Part shown: one piece after another, positions 34,756 through 43,752 of the stretch
Layout: every line of letters begins with the position of its first letter
How positions within the stretch are numbered: the first letter of the stretch is position 1
NCBI RefSeq assembly: GCF_900591205.1
Contig: NZ_UUPU01000027.1
Span: forward strand, 186,001-250,000
Origin: Pseudomonas viridiflava
GTDB lineage: Bacteria; Pseudomonadota; Gammaproteobacteria; Pseudomonadales; Pseudomonadaceae
Direction: 5' to 3'
DNA: 64,000 bases
Notes under the pieces: generated by a model
Seen by the model: the letters and a program-made list of their open reading frames with translations, nothing else
Databases searched by the model: none
Told to the model about the DNA's origin: nothing
Position numbers and translations under genes: made by a program

Positions 34756-35745
34756 TCACACCGTGGCCAACACCTCTGGCGCCGCGCCGAACAAAGGTGT
34801 CAGCGGATCTTTCAGCCACTGTGCCACCAACGGCCATACTTCGACCTGCGCGGCTTTGCTGACGAGCATTTCCATATGCCCGAAATCCCCGGAAAAACCT
34901 TGCCGGCGCCCCAGGCACAGGTATTGGCGATGCTCCGAGCCGACCTGCTCGAACAGCTTGCGGCACGCCCAGTCGGGGTCCTGCTGGTCGCCTGCAGCAC
35001 TGACGGCCAGCAGCGGTACGTCGACGCCTGCCAGACCTTTCCACCAGTCCTGCTTGCCATCGCCAAAGCGACCGAACAGGCCGTTCCAGCGCATGGCTTC
35101 GATCATCACGCCCGCCGGCTCGTCTTCCGGTCCGCGCTTGAGCCGCGAGCCGGAGACTTCCCCGAAACGTTTCAGGAGCAAGCGGCCGGTCCACTCCACC
35201 GGTGGAATTTTCAACGGCCAGTGTGTGCGGCTGACCTGACAGCCAAACAGCGCCACCGAGGCCACCGCCGGTGCGCCAAGGTGCTGCCCTCCGAGGGCTG
35301 CCGCCAGGGCGGTGCCGCCCAGGGAATGCCCAAGCCAGTGCGGGATTTGCGCACTTTGCTCGCGCACAAACGCGCCAATGACCGGCAAATCGTAGCGCGC
35401 GTAGTCGGCGACGCGATTTCGGGCGTAGTCCTGATTACGCTTGGACAGACCATGCCCACGCATTTCCGGGATCCATACATCAAAGCCCTGGCGCGCCAGG
35501 TAGGCACCCAGGCCGATGCCTTTGGGCGAGTACCAGAAGCGCCGATTGGAAAAACTGCCGTGCAACAGAATTATCGGGATGCCCCGGTTTTCCGGGACAT
35601 CGGCCAGGCCCAAACGGGTAACCGCCAACTCGACGGTTCCGTCGGGGCTGTTACCGGGTTTGAGGCGATACACATCTTCACTCAGGTCGCCACGACGTTC
35701 AGCGCTGATCAGGGCGACGGGAAACAGGTTGCTGCTGCTTTGCAT
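34756..35745 (-). CDS. Alpha/beta-hydrolase, esterase/lipase type
   Basis: A 329-residue serine hydrolase. It shows the oxyanion segment [19 protein letters not shown], the nucleophile elbow GHSLGG (serine near residue 150) and a late histidine in [10 protein letters not shown]. There is no signal peptide. Start ATG 35745 begins MQSSSNLFP; the ppsA terminator lies just upstream. The substrate is unknown. Same strand as ppsA, cmaX and rraA, in conserved order. Confidence 0.85.
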   Translation of the reverse strand: MQSSSNLFPVALISAERRGDLSEDVYRLKPGNSPDGTVELAVTRLGLADVPENRGIPIILLHGSFSNRRFWYSPKGIGLGAYLARQGFDVWIPEMRGHGLSKRNQDYARNRVADYARYDLPVIGAFVREQSAQIPHWLGHSLGGTALAAALGGQHLGAPAVASVALFGCQVSRTHWPLKIPPVEWTGRLLLKRFGEVSGSRLKRGPEDEPAGVMIEAMRWNGLFGRFGDGKQDWWKGLAGVDVPLLAVSAAGDQQDPDWACRKLFEQVGSEHRQYLCLGRRQGFSGDFGHMEMLVSKAAQVEVWPLVAQWLKDPLTPLFGAAPEVLATV

Positions 35746-35758
35746 AATGCTCTTGCAC

Positions 35759-35791
35759 AAAAAAGGGCGGCGTCCGGTGGGAGTTCCGCCC
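35759..35791 (-). terminator. Intrinsic terminator of ppsA
   Basis: On the minus strand, GGGCGG and CCGCCC form the outer stem, followed by six T (35759-35764). A second hairpin, TGCCGGCCACCC / CGGGTGACCGGCA, lies just upstream at 35806-35834. Confidence 0.75.
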
Positions 35792-35851
35792 TGCACAGAT
35801 AAGAATGCCGGCCACCCACAACGGGTGACCGGCACTTTTGACGTATCGACC

Positions 35852-38227
35852 TTAGACGGACGCTTGGCCTTCCGCCAGGAAGAACCAGGTTTCCAGCACG
35901 GAATCGGGGTTCAGCGAGACACTTTCGATACCCTGCTCCATCAGCCATTTGGCCAGGTCAGGGTGATCGGAAGGGCCTTGACCGCAGATGCCGATGTACT
36001 TGCCGGCCTTGTTACACGCCTGGATGGCGTTGGCCAGCAGCTTCTTGACCGCAGGGTTACGCTCGTCGAACAGGTGCGCGATGATCCCGGAGTCGCGGTC
36101 CAGGCCCAGGGTCAGCTGGGTCAGGTCGTTGGAGCCGATGGAGAAACCGTCGAAGAACTCCAGGAACTCTTCGGCCAGGATCGCGTTGGACGGCAGCTCG
36201 CACATCATGATCACGCGCAGGCCGTTTTCGCCGCGCGACAGGCCGTTTTCAGCCAGCAGGTCCACCACCTGGCTCGCCTCGCCCAGGGTGCGCACGAACG
36301 GCACCATGATCTCGACGTTGGTCAGGCCCATCTCGTTGCGCACGCGCTTGAGGGCGCGGCACTCGAGTTCGAAGCAGTCACGGAACGCTTCGCTGATGTA
36401 ACGCGAGGCGCCACGGAAGCCCAGCATAGGGTTTTCTTCTTCCGGCTCGTAAAGCTTGCCGCCGATCAGGTTGGCGTATTCGTTGGACTTGAAGTCCGAC
36501 AGACGCACGATGACCTTTTTCGGGTAGAACGCCGCCGCCAGGGTGCTGATGCCTTCGACCAGTTTCTCGACGTAGAAGCCCACCGGGTCGTTGTAGCCGG
36601 CAATGCGTTTGTCGACGCTTTCCTTGATGTCCAGCGGCAGGCCGTCGTAGTTCAGCAGCGCCTTGGGGTGCACGCCGATCATCCGGTTGATGATGAACTC
36701 CAGGCGGGCCAGGCCCACGCCGGCGTTCGGCAGCTGCGCGAAGTCGAAGGCGCGATCCGGATTACCGACGTTCATCATGATCTTGAACGGCAGGTCGGGC
36801 ATGGCGTCGATGGAGTTCTGCTTGATGTCGAAGCCCAGCTCACCTTCGAAGATGAAACCGGTGTCACCTTCGGCGCAGGACACGGTCACGCCCTGGCCGT
36901 CCTTCAACAGTTGAGTGGCGTTGCCGCAACCAACCACTGCCGGAATCCCCAGCTCACGGGCGATGATTGCCGCGTGGCAGGTGCGCCCGCCACGGTTGGT
37001 GACGATAGCGCTGGCGCGCTTCATTACCGGTTCCCAGTCCGGGTCAGTCATGTCGGAGACCAACACGTCGCCGGGCTGGACTTTGTCCATTTCGGACACG
37101 TCCTTGATGATCCTTACTTTGCCGGCGCCGATGCGCTGGCCGATGGCGCGGCCTTCCACCAGCACGGTGCCGGTTTCTTTGAGCAGGTAACGCTCCATGA
37201 CGTTGGCCGAGGTGCGGCTTTTCACAGTTTCCGGACGCGCTTGCACGATGTACAGCTTGCCGTCGTCACCGTCCTTGGCCCACTCGATGTCCATCGGGCA
37301 CTTGTAGTGCTTTTCGATGATCATCGCTTGTTTGGCCAATTCGCTGACTTCAGCGTCGGTCAGGCAGAAACGCGCACGCTCGGCCTTGTCGACGTCAACG
37401 GTTTTCACCGAGCGACCGGCCTTGGCCTCGTCGCCGTAGATCATCTTGATCGCCTTGCTGCCCAGGTTGCGGCGCAGGATGGCCGGGCGGCCGGCCTCAA
37501 GGGTGTGTTTGTGGACGTAGAATTCGTCCGGGTTGACCGCGCCTTGTACGACGGTTTCGCCCAGGCCGTAGGCGCCGGTGATAAACACCACGTCACGAAA
37601 GCCCGATTCGGTATCCAGGGTGAACATCACGCCGGCGGTGCCGGTTTCCGAACGCACCATGCGCTGCACGCCGGCAGACAGGGCCACCAGCTTGTGGTCG
37701 AAACCCTGGTGAACACGGTAGGAAATGGCGCGATCGTTGAACAGCGAGGCGAACACTTCCTTGGCCGCGCGGATCACGTTTTCCACGCCGCGGATATTCA
37801 GGAAGGTTTCCTGCTGGCCGGCGAAAGAGGCGTCGGGCAAGTCTTCGGCGGTGGCCGAGGAGCGCACGGCGACGGCCATGTCCGGATTGCCAGCCGACAG
37901 GGTGGCGAAGGCGGTGCGGATTTCTTCGTTGAGCTTCTCGGGGAACTCGGCGTCCATGATCCATTGGCGGATCTGGCTGCCGGTCTTGGCCAGGGCATTG
38001 ACGTCATCGACGTCCAGGGCGTCCAGCGCGGCGTGGATCTGAGCATTGAGGCCGCTCAGTTCGAGGAAATCGCGGTAAGCCTGGGCCGTGGTGGCGAAAC
38101 CACCGGGCACCGACACACCAGCGCCTGCAAGATTACTGATCATCTCGCCGAGGGATGCGTTCTTGCCCCCTACGTGCTCTACATCATGGACGCCGAGCTT
38201 ATCGAGGGAAACTACGTACTCTACCAA
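35852..38227 (-). CDS. ppsA: Phosphoenolpyruvate synthase
   Basis: Gluconeogenic enzyme of 791 residues: ATP + pyruvate to PEP + AMP + phosphate. It has an N-terminal nucleotide-binding domain ([14 protein letters not shown]), the central phospho-histidine domain with [14 protein letters not shown], and a C-terminal PEP/pyruvate barrel ([33 protein letters not shown]). ATG 38227 fits. It is divergent from ppsR, which controls its activity by phosphorylation. Confidence 0.97.
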   Translation of the reverse strand: MVEYVVSLDKLGVHDVEHVGGKNASLGEMISNLAGAGVSVPGGFATTAQAYRDFLELSGLNAQIHAALDALDVDDVNALAKTGSQIRQWIMDAEFPEKLNEEIRTAFATLSAGNPDMAVAVRSSATAEDLPDASFAGQQETFLNIRGVENVIRAAKEVFASLFNDRAISYRVHQGFDHKLVALSAGVQRMVRSETGTAGVMFTLDTESGFRDVVFITGAYGLGETVVQGAVNPDEFYVHKHTLEAGRPAILRRNLGSKAIKMIYGDEAKAGRSVKTVDVDKAERARFCLTDAEVSELAKQAMIIEKHYKCPMDIEWAKDGDDGKLYIVQARPETVKSRTSANVMERYLLKETGTVLVEGRAIGQRIGAGKVRIIKDVSEMDKVQPGDVLVSDMTDPDWEPVMKRASAIVTNRGGRTCHAAIIARELGIPAVVGCGNATQLLKDGQGVTVSCAEGDTGFIFEGELGFDIKQNSIDAMPDLPFKIMMNVGNPDRAFDFAQLPNAGVGLARLEFIINRMIGVHPKALLNYDGLPLDIKESVDKRIAGYNDPVGFYVEKLVEGISTLAAAFYPKKVIVRLSDFKSNEYANLIGGKLYEPEEENPMLGFRGASRYISEAFRDCFELECRALKRVRNEMGLTNVEIMVPFVRTLGEASQVVDLLAENGLSRGENGLRVIMMCELPSNAILAEEFLEFFDGFSIGSNDLTQLTLGLDRDSGIIAHLFDERNPAVKKLLANAIQACNKAGKYIGICGQGPSDHPDLAKWLMEQGIESVSLNPDSVLETWFFLAEGQASV

Positions 38228-38405
38228 GGTGATCTCTCCACTTTCTGTGTTGGAAAAGCTCAGGACGCCGGCTGCTCAGTAGGAGCGAACGCCTGCGCTT
38301 GTGGCCTGGACCTGGAAAATAAGTGAGAATGCGGCCCACTGCGGGACGGCAAAATCGCGCCTATCATATCCAAGATTCGCCATCAGCTTAAGGCCCAGGG
38401 CTCAA

Positions 38406-39224
38406 ATGAAACGATCTGCTTTCTTTATCTCCGACGGCACCGGCATTACAGCCGAAACATTGGGCCAAAGCCTGCTCGCGCAGTTCGAAAACATTACCTT
38501 CGCCAAATTCACCCGGCCCTATATCGACAGCGTGGATAAAGCGCGGGCCATGGTACAACAAATCAATCTGGCGGCTGAAAAAGACGGCTTCAGGCCGATC
38601 ATTTTCGACACCATCGTCAATCAAGACATCCGTGAGATCCTCGCAACTTCCAATGGTTTCATGATCGACATCTTCTCGACCTTCCTGGCGCCGCTGGAGC
38701 AGGAGTTGAGTGAACACTCCTCTTATTCCGTAGGAAAGTCCCATTCTATTGGCCACAACTCCAACTATATGGAGCGTATCGAAGCGGTCAACTTCGCCCT
38801 CGATAACGACGACGGCGCCCGCACCCACTACTACGACAAGGCCGATCTGATCCTGGTGGGCGTGTCGCGCTGCGGCAAAACGCCCACCTGTCTGTACATG
38901 GCCATGCAATTCGGTATCCGTGCAGCCAACTATCCGCTGACCGAAGACGACATGGAGCACCTGACGCTGCCGGCCGCCCTGCGTGCGCATTCGCACAAGC
39001 TGTTCGGCCTGACCATCGACCCGGACCGCCTGACCGCCATCCGCAACGAACGCAAGCCCAACAGCCGCTACTCCAGCTATGCCCAGTGCGAGTTCGAAGT
39101 GCGCGAAGTGGAAAATCTGTTCCGGCGCGAGAATATTGCGCACATCAATTCCACGCATTTTTCGGTGGAAGAAATATCGGCGAAGATTTTGGTGGAGAAA
39201 GGCGTGGAGCGGCGATTCAAGTAG
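38406..39224 (+). CDS. ppsR: PEP synthase regulatory protein (DUF299 kinase/pyrophosphorylase)
   Basis: A 272-residue bifunctional regulator that inactivates PpsA by ADP-dependent phosphorylation and restores it by phosphate-dependent removal. Motifs: [17 protein letters not shown] at the start, the P-loop-like [19 protein letters not shown], and a C-terminal [16 protein letters not shown] 38406 begins [11 protein letters not shown]; the frame is open to 38301 through the divergent promoter. Its partner ppsA starts 178 bases away on the other strand. Confidence 0.95.
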   Translation: MKRSAFFISDGTGITAETLGQSLLAQFENITFAKFTRPYIDSVDKARAMVQQINLAAEKDGFRPIIFDTIVNQDIREILATSNGFMIDIFSTFLAPLEQELSEHSSYSVGKSHSIGHNSNYMERIEAVNFALDNDDGARTHYYDKADLILVGVSRCGKTPTCLYMAMQFGIRAANYPLTEDDMEHLTLPAALRAHSHKLFGLTIDPDRLTAIRNERKPNSRYSSYAQCEFEVREVENLFRRENIAHINSTHFSVEEISAKILVEKGVERRFK

Positions 39225-39280
39225 TGAGCCGAGTCGCCGATTGATTGTGCAGAGCAGGCTTACTGTGGTGAACAGGCTGT

Positions 39281-39346
39281 TGTGGCGAGCGGGCTTACTG
39301 TGGCGAGCGGGCTTGCCCGCTCGCCACAGTAAGCCCGCTCGGCACA
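39281..39346. repeat. Long REP-derived palindrome
   Basis: A perfect 26-bp inverted repeat (39287-39312 and 39315-39340) with a TT loop, extended by six more bases with one mismatch. It is built from GTGGCGAGCGGGCTTGCC units, with decayed copies upstream from about 39250. It lies between convergent ppsR and the MocR gene and could end both transcripts. Confidence 0.88.
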
Positions 39347-39375
39347 AAAAGCCCCATCACCGGTAAGCTCGAGAT

Positions 39376-40800
39376 TTACAGGTGAAACCGCCCCCCACCC
39401 TGCCCCAACGCCGTCGCCAGCGCATCAAACCCCGCACGCAACAACTGATCATCCCCCGAGGTATTGCAGATACTCGCCCGGATAAACTGCGGCACCGCCG
39501 TCTGCCCCACGGCAAATGCCTCGGCGGTGGCGATCAGGTAATTGTTCTGCTTGAGTTCCGCCTCGATTTCCGACGCACGCCACGGTTCCGGCACTTCGAT
39601 CCAGAAGTGCGGGCTGTTCAGATGAGTGCGGTAGGCAAGGCCGGCCAGCAAATCCTGCACCAGCGCCTTGCGCCGGCTGATCTCGTTGATCTGCTGGCGC
39701 AACAGGTATTCGGCCGTGCCGTTTTCGATCCATTGGGTAGCCAGCTCAAGGGTAACCGGCGTGGCCATCCAGCAGGTGGAGCGCAGGGCCGCCGAAATCC
39801 GGCTGACCAGCGCCGGCGGCGCATGCACATAACCCACCCGTAACCCGGCAGACACGGCCTTGCTCAGGCTGCTGATCAAAATCGTACGTTCGGGGGCGAA
39901 ATGGCTGAGGGGCGGGGGTCGGTCCTCCACCAATACGCCGTGGGCTTCGTCCTCAAGAATCAGCAGATTGTGTTCCCGGCACACCTTGACCAGCGCCTCG
40001 CGGCGCGCCACCGATAACACCGCTGTGGTCGGGTTCTGGATGGTCGGCGTGCAATACAGCGCGGAAACCCGGTGATTACGACAGACTTCATCCAGCGCAC
40101 TCGGCAGTACACCTTCTTCGTCCATCTCCAGGCCGATCAGCCGCACACCGAGCATGCGTGCGGCGGTGATCAGCCCTGGGTAAGTCAGTTGTTCGGTGAC
40201 CACTGTATCGCCGGCCCGCAACAACGCCATCATCGCGCAGAGCAGCCCATGCTGGCCGCCATTGACGCAGATGACTTGTTCGGGAATCGGATGAAAATCA
40301 CGCTGCACCAGCCACTGCGCGCCCGCGTCGCGGTAGCGCGGCAGGCCGGCATCCGGGGTATAGGCGCTGATGTCCTGGAGGAATTTGGCGTTGTTCGACA
40401 GGGTTTGAAAACTCTGCGCCAGAAAGGCCGTTTCCTGCCCGGGGATATGCATGTTGCGGCTCATGTCGAAGTACTGGCGCGGCTCTTCGCTGAAATTACG
40501 AAAGCCCTCGTCGCGCTGGCGCTCCATCCCACGCTTGCGCACGAACGTGCCGTCACCGACCCGCGCCACTACCAGCCCCAGGCGTTCCAGTTCGCCGTAG
40601 GCCCGGCTGATGGTGCCGATGGTCACGCCAAGATTGTCGGAAAGCACCCGATGGGGGGGCAGTTTTCTTCCCGGTTCAATCAAGCCTTCAAGGATGCCCC
40701 GCTCCATGACGTCGGACAGGCGCTTGTACTTCACACCCTGCCCGTTGGACAACCCCTCACGCATAATTGACACCATGTCAATATTTGTTTTGACAGCCAT
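39376..40800 (-). CDS. MocR-type regulator (GntR helix-turn-helix + aminotransferase domain)
   Basis: A 474-residue PLP-dependent regulator. The GntR winged helix spans about 20-90 (LPPHRVLSDNLGVTIGTISRA), then a fold-type I aminotransferase domain with a lysine in SSLSKAVSAGLRVGYV as probable PLP site. Such proteins sense amino acids or vitamin B6 and usually control a divergent neighbour, here the exporter and the cysteine/Ubl gene set. AGGG lies nine bases before ATG 40800. Its first codons contain TTGACA/TGTCAA repeats (40767-40795). Confidence 0.9.
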   Translation of the reverse strand: MAVKTNIDMVSIMREGLSNGQGVKYKRLSDVMERGILEGLIEPGRKLPPHRVLSDNLGVTIGTISRAYGELERLGLVVARVGDGTFVRKRGMERQRDEGFRNFSEEPRQYFDMSRNMHIPGQETAFLAQSFQTLSNNAKFLQDISAYTPDAGLPRYRDAGAQWLVQRDFHPIPEQVICVNGGQHGLLCAMMALLRAGDTVVTEQLTYPGLITAARMLGVRLIGLEMDEEGVLPSALDEVCRNHRVSALYCTPTIQNPTTAVLSVARREALVKVCREHNLLILEDEAHGVLVEDRPPPLSHFAPERTILISSLSKAVSAGLRVGYVHAPPALVSRISAALRSTCWMATPVTLELATQWIENGTAEYLLRQQINEISRRKALVQDLLAGLAYRTHLNSPHFWIEVPEPWRASEIEAELKQNNYLIATAEAFAVGQTAVPQFIRASICNTSGDDQLLRAGFDALATALGQGGGRFHL

Positions 40801-40818
40801 CTTTCGCCCTAATAGTGT
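40767..40818 (+). promoter_or_regulatory. Candidate MocR operator and divergent promoter
   Basis: TTGACA-cca-TGTCAA (40767-40781) is a perfect palindrome; a third half-site TTGACA lies at 40790-40795. The last one, with TAGTGT at 40813-40818, forms a 17-base-spaced sigma-70-like promoter pointing to the exporter gene. The sites lie inside the first codons of the MocR gene. Roles are inferred. Confidence 0.45.
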
Positions 40819-40903
40819 GCTTTTACGGGTTCAATCGCCGGATTTTACAACTCATTACAAGCTCAATATAGAGTTCAATTTCGGCTCAGGGAAGCAATAA
40901 ACG

Positions 40904-41854
40904 ATGCCAATGTCCGCCGTTCTCGAAAACACCGCTAAAACAAAAACTCAGAAACAGTGGCTGGCCGGCCTGGTGACCAGCCTCATGTTCCTGATCGTGT
41001 GCCTGAGCTGGGGCACCACCTGGCTGGGGATCAAAATTGCCGTGGAGAGCGTGCCGCCGCTGACCTCTGCCGGCCTGCGCTTCCTGATTGCCTTCCCGCT
41101 GTTCCTGTGTTTTGCCATGGTGCGCCGCGAGCCCATCCTGTTTCCGCGTGAGAGCCGCTGGTTCTTCGTATTCGTGACCCTGTCCTACTTCAGCGTTCCC
41201 TATTACCTGCTCAACTACGGCGAAATGCATGTGTCGTCCGGCCTCACCGCCCTGCTGTTCAGCTGCATGCCGGTGTTCATCCTGATTTTCTCCGCGCTGT
41301 TCCTGCGCGAGCGCATCTACTTCTCCCAGGTGGTCGGCATCGGTATCGGCTTCGGCAGCCTGTACATGATCATCAAGAGCCAGGGCCTGCACCTGGACCA
41401 CGCCGAGTTCTTCGGAGTCTTGGCGATACTGACCGCTGCGATCATGCATGCCTTGTGCTACGTCATTACCAAGCAAAAAGGCAGTGCCATCAGCGTGATC
41501 ACCTACAACACCCTGCCCATCGGCATTGCCGGGCTGATGCTGTTCATCGCCGGGCTATGGTTTGAAACACCGACCTTCGAAGACATCACCCTGCGTTCCT
41601 GGAGCGCGCTGTTCTACCTGGGGCTGGTGGCGTCGGTGGGCGGGTTTATCGTGTATTTCATGCTGCTCAAGCGTTTGAGCCCGATCATCCTGTCGTTCGT
41701 GTTCATCATCTTCCCGGTGTTCGCGGTGATCATCGGCGCCTGGTACGAAGGCGTGGCGATTTCTCGTGACCTGATGCTGTACTCGGCCATCCTGCTGGCC
41801 GGCTTTGCGATCACCAAATTGCCCGTTGAAAAACTGCTGGCCAAGAAAAATTGA
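40904..41854 (+). CDS. EamA/DMT-family exporter
   Basis: A 316-residue ten-helix drug/metabolite transporter with two EamA repeats: LIVCLSWGTTWLGIKIAVES in the first, and a second from about residue 165. Family members often export amino acids or related metabolites (cysteine, homoserine, threonine). It ends 26 bases before the JAMM-Ubl-E1 gene and is divergent from the MocR gene. The neighbourhood suggests export of cysteine or of the cluster product. ATG 40904 was chosen; ATG 40910 is possible. Confidence 0.87.
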   Translation: MPMSAVLENTAKTKTQKQWLAGLVTSLMFLIVCLSWGTTWLGIKIAVESVPPLTSAGLRFLIAFPLFLCFAMVRREPILFPRESRWFFVFVTLSYFSVPYYLLNYGEMHVSSGLTALLFSCMPVFILIFSALFLRERIYFSQVVGIGIGFGSLYMIIKSQGLHLDHAEFFGVLAILTAAIMHALCYVITKQKGSAISVITYNTLPIGIAGLMLFIAGLWFETPTFEDITLRSWSALFYLGLVASVGGFIVYFMLLKRLSPIILSFVFIIFPVFAVIIGAWYEGVAISRDLMLYSAILLAGFAITKLPVEKLLAKKN

Positions 41855-41880
41855 GCCTTTCACACCACTGCGAGAGAAAC

Positions 41881-43743
41881 ATGGAAGTCCTCCGCCCCAC
41901 CGCCCTGGAACAGATTTACGCCCACGCCCGCCGCAGCTACCCCGAGGAATGCTGCGGTTTCGTCTTCGCCGACGGCAGCGTGTACCTGGGCAGCAATATC
42001 CAGAATGAACTGCACCGCAAGCACCCCGAGATGTACCCCCGCAGCGCCGCCAATGGCTACACATTCTCGGTGGCCGACACGCTGTTGATGAACAAGGCGT
42101 TTCGCAGCAACAACCCGGTGGTGGTGATCTACCACTCCCACCCGGACGTCGGCGCCTATTTCAGCGATGAAGACCAGGACAAGGCATTGTTCATGGGCGA
42201 GCCGATCTACCCCGTCAGCTACCTGGTGGTAGACGTTCGCCAGGGCCAGGCCCTGGGCTCAAAGCTGTTTGCCTGGGATGGCAAGCATTTCGCCCTTCAA
42301 CCCTTCAACGACCTGCACACGGAGTTGTCCATGAACGCTGTCTCTTTCCCTGACATTCTGGTTCGCGTGGCCAAGCTGCCGGAATCGACCCTTGAGGGCA
42401 CCGGATCGACATTGCGCGAAGTCATTGAAAACCTCTGCAGCAGCCATCCACAGCTGCGCCCGCACCTGTTCCACGAAAAGAACAATCAGCTCAAGGAACA
42501 CTTCCTGTTTACCGCCCAGGAAGCGTTGATCGACGCCGACGAGCCCCTGCCGGAAAAAGCCAAAATCGAAGTATTGCTCGCCACCTCCGGCGGCATGGAT
42601 GTCGATGCCCTGAGCAATGAAGAAGTGCAGCGCTATGTGCGCCATATCACCCTGCCTGGCGTGGGCCGCGAAGGCCAACTGAACCTCAAGAAAGCCAAGG
42701 TGCTGATCATCGGCACCGGCGGCCTGGGCTCGCCCATCAGCCTGTACCTGGCGGCGGCCGGCATTGGCACCCTGGGGCTGGTGGATTTTGATGTGGTGGA
42801 GAGCAGCAACCTGCAGCGCCAGGTCGTCCACGGCAACAGCACGCTGGGCATGCCCAAGGTCGAGTCGGCCAAACAGCGTTTGCAGGATCTGAACAGCCAT
42901 ATCCAGATCAACGCGCACAACGCCGCCCTGAATGCCGACAACGCCCTGGAGCTGGTGGGCGCTTATGACCTGGTGATCGACGGCACCGACAATTTCGACA
43001 CCCGCTACCGGGTCAACGACGCTTGCGTGCAACTCGGCAAACCCTTGATATACGGCGCCATCTACCGTTTTGACGGGCAGATCAGCGTGCTCAACTATAA
43101 AGGCGGGCCGTGCTACCGCTGCCTGTTCCCCAGCGCACCGCCCGCAGAACTGGCGCCCAACTGCAGCGCCGGTGGGGTGATCGGCGTGCTGCCGGGCGTG
43201 GTCGGGATGATCCAGGCCACCGAGGCGATCAAACTGTTGATCGGCATCGGCGAACCGCTGTCCGGGCGCTTGATGCGCTTTGATGCGCTGGCGATGAAAT
43301 TCAGCGAGATCCGCTTCAAGCGCCGCGCCGACTGCCCGTGCTGCTCCGCGTTGCGTCACAGCGAAACCCTCACGCCGACAGCCTGTGCGGATGCAGTGCC
43401 GAGCCAGCCGTCCTTGGCCGAAGAACGCTACATCAAGCCCCAAGTGCTCAAGCAGGTACTCGAACACCACAGCAGCGCCGACGTGCTGCTGGATGTGCGC
43501 GATGCCAGCGAACTGGAGGTGTGCAAATTGCCGGGCGTGCTGCATATCCCCCTGGCCGAACTGGACGGGCAGCTCGACAGCCTCAGCCGGGATAACACCC
43601 ACTACCTGATCTGCTACGCCGGCACCCGCGCCGAGCAAGCCGCCAGCACCCTGTTGGCGGCCGGCTTCGCCAACACCAAAGTCCTGCAGGGCGGCATGAA
43701 ACACTGGGTACGCGACGTCGAACCCGACATGCCTTTGTACTGA
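41881..43743 (+). CDS. JAMM protease - ubiquitin-like - E1 (MoeB) - rhodanese fusion
   Basis: A 620-residue four-domain protein. Residues 1-150: JAMM/Mov34 metalloprotease of Mec+ type, with E22/E23, HSH (85-87), S95 and D98 all present. Residues 151-238: ThiS/MoaD/CysO-like beta-grasp (VSFPDILVRV, STLREVIENL) ending TSGG. Residues 239-490: ThiF/MoeB E1 with GTGGLGSP, NLQRQV, zinc cysteines C411/C414 and C485/C488, and Cys428 in APNCSAGG. Residues 512-620: rhodanese with active loop CYAGTR (Cys578). The set contains everything needed to adenylate, sulfurate and release a Ubl thiocarboxylate, but the Gly-Gly is internal (GG|MDVD), not terminal. ATG 41881 follows GAGAGA. Confidence 0.9.
   Translation: MEVLRPTALEQIYAHARRSYPEECCGFVFADGSVYLGSNIQNELHRKHPEMYPRSAANGYTFSVADTLLMNKAFRSNNPVVVIYHSHPDVGAYFSDEDQDKALFMGEPIYPVSYLVVDVRQGQALGSKLFAWDGKHFALQPFNDLHTELSMNAVSFPDILVRVAKLPESTLEGTGSTLREVIENLCSSHPQLRPHLFHEKNNQLKEHFLFTAQEALIDADEPLPEKAKIEVLLATSGGMDVDALSNEEVQRYVRHITLPGVGREGQLNLKKAKVLIIGTGGLGSPISLYLAAAGIGTLGLVDFDVVESSNLQRQVVHGNSTLGMPKVESAKQRLQDLNSHIQINAHNAALNADNALELVGAYDLVIDGTDNFDTRYRVNDACVQLGKPLIYGAIYRFDGQISVLNYKGGPCYRCLFPSAPPAELAPNCSAGGVIGVLPGVVGMIQATEAIKLLIGIGEPLSGRLMRFDALAMKFSEIRFKRRADCPCCSALRHSETLTPTACADAVPSQPSLAEERYIKPQVLKQVLEHHSSADVLLDVRDASELEVCKLPGVLHIPLAELDGQLDSLSRDNTHYLICYAGTRAEQAASTLLAAGFANTKVLQGGMKHWVRDVEPDMPLY
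42321..42333 (+). promoter_or_regulatory. Possible internal ribosome site and start for Ubl-E1-rhodanese form
   Basis: GGAG at 42321-42324 lies six bases before an in-frame ATG (42331), which is exactly the first residue of the ubiquitin-like domain (MNAVSFPDIL). A shorter 470-residue Ubl-E1-rhodanese protein could be made alongside the full fusion. Confidence 0.4.
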
Positions 43744-43752
43744 CCACCGGCC

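Noticed and set aside
34574-35194. N-terminal extension of the RraA-like protein
   Set aside because: The extension runs through the esterase gene in another phase and lacks similarity to the family.
35516-38326. Plus-strand open frame of 936 codons
   Set aside because: Antisense to ppsA and the esterase, whose catalytic motifs are intact; a histidine/valine-rich shadow.
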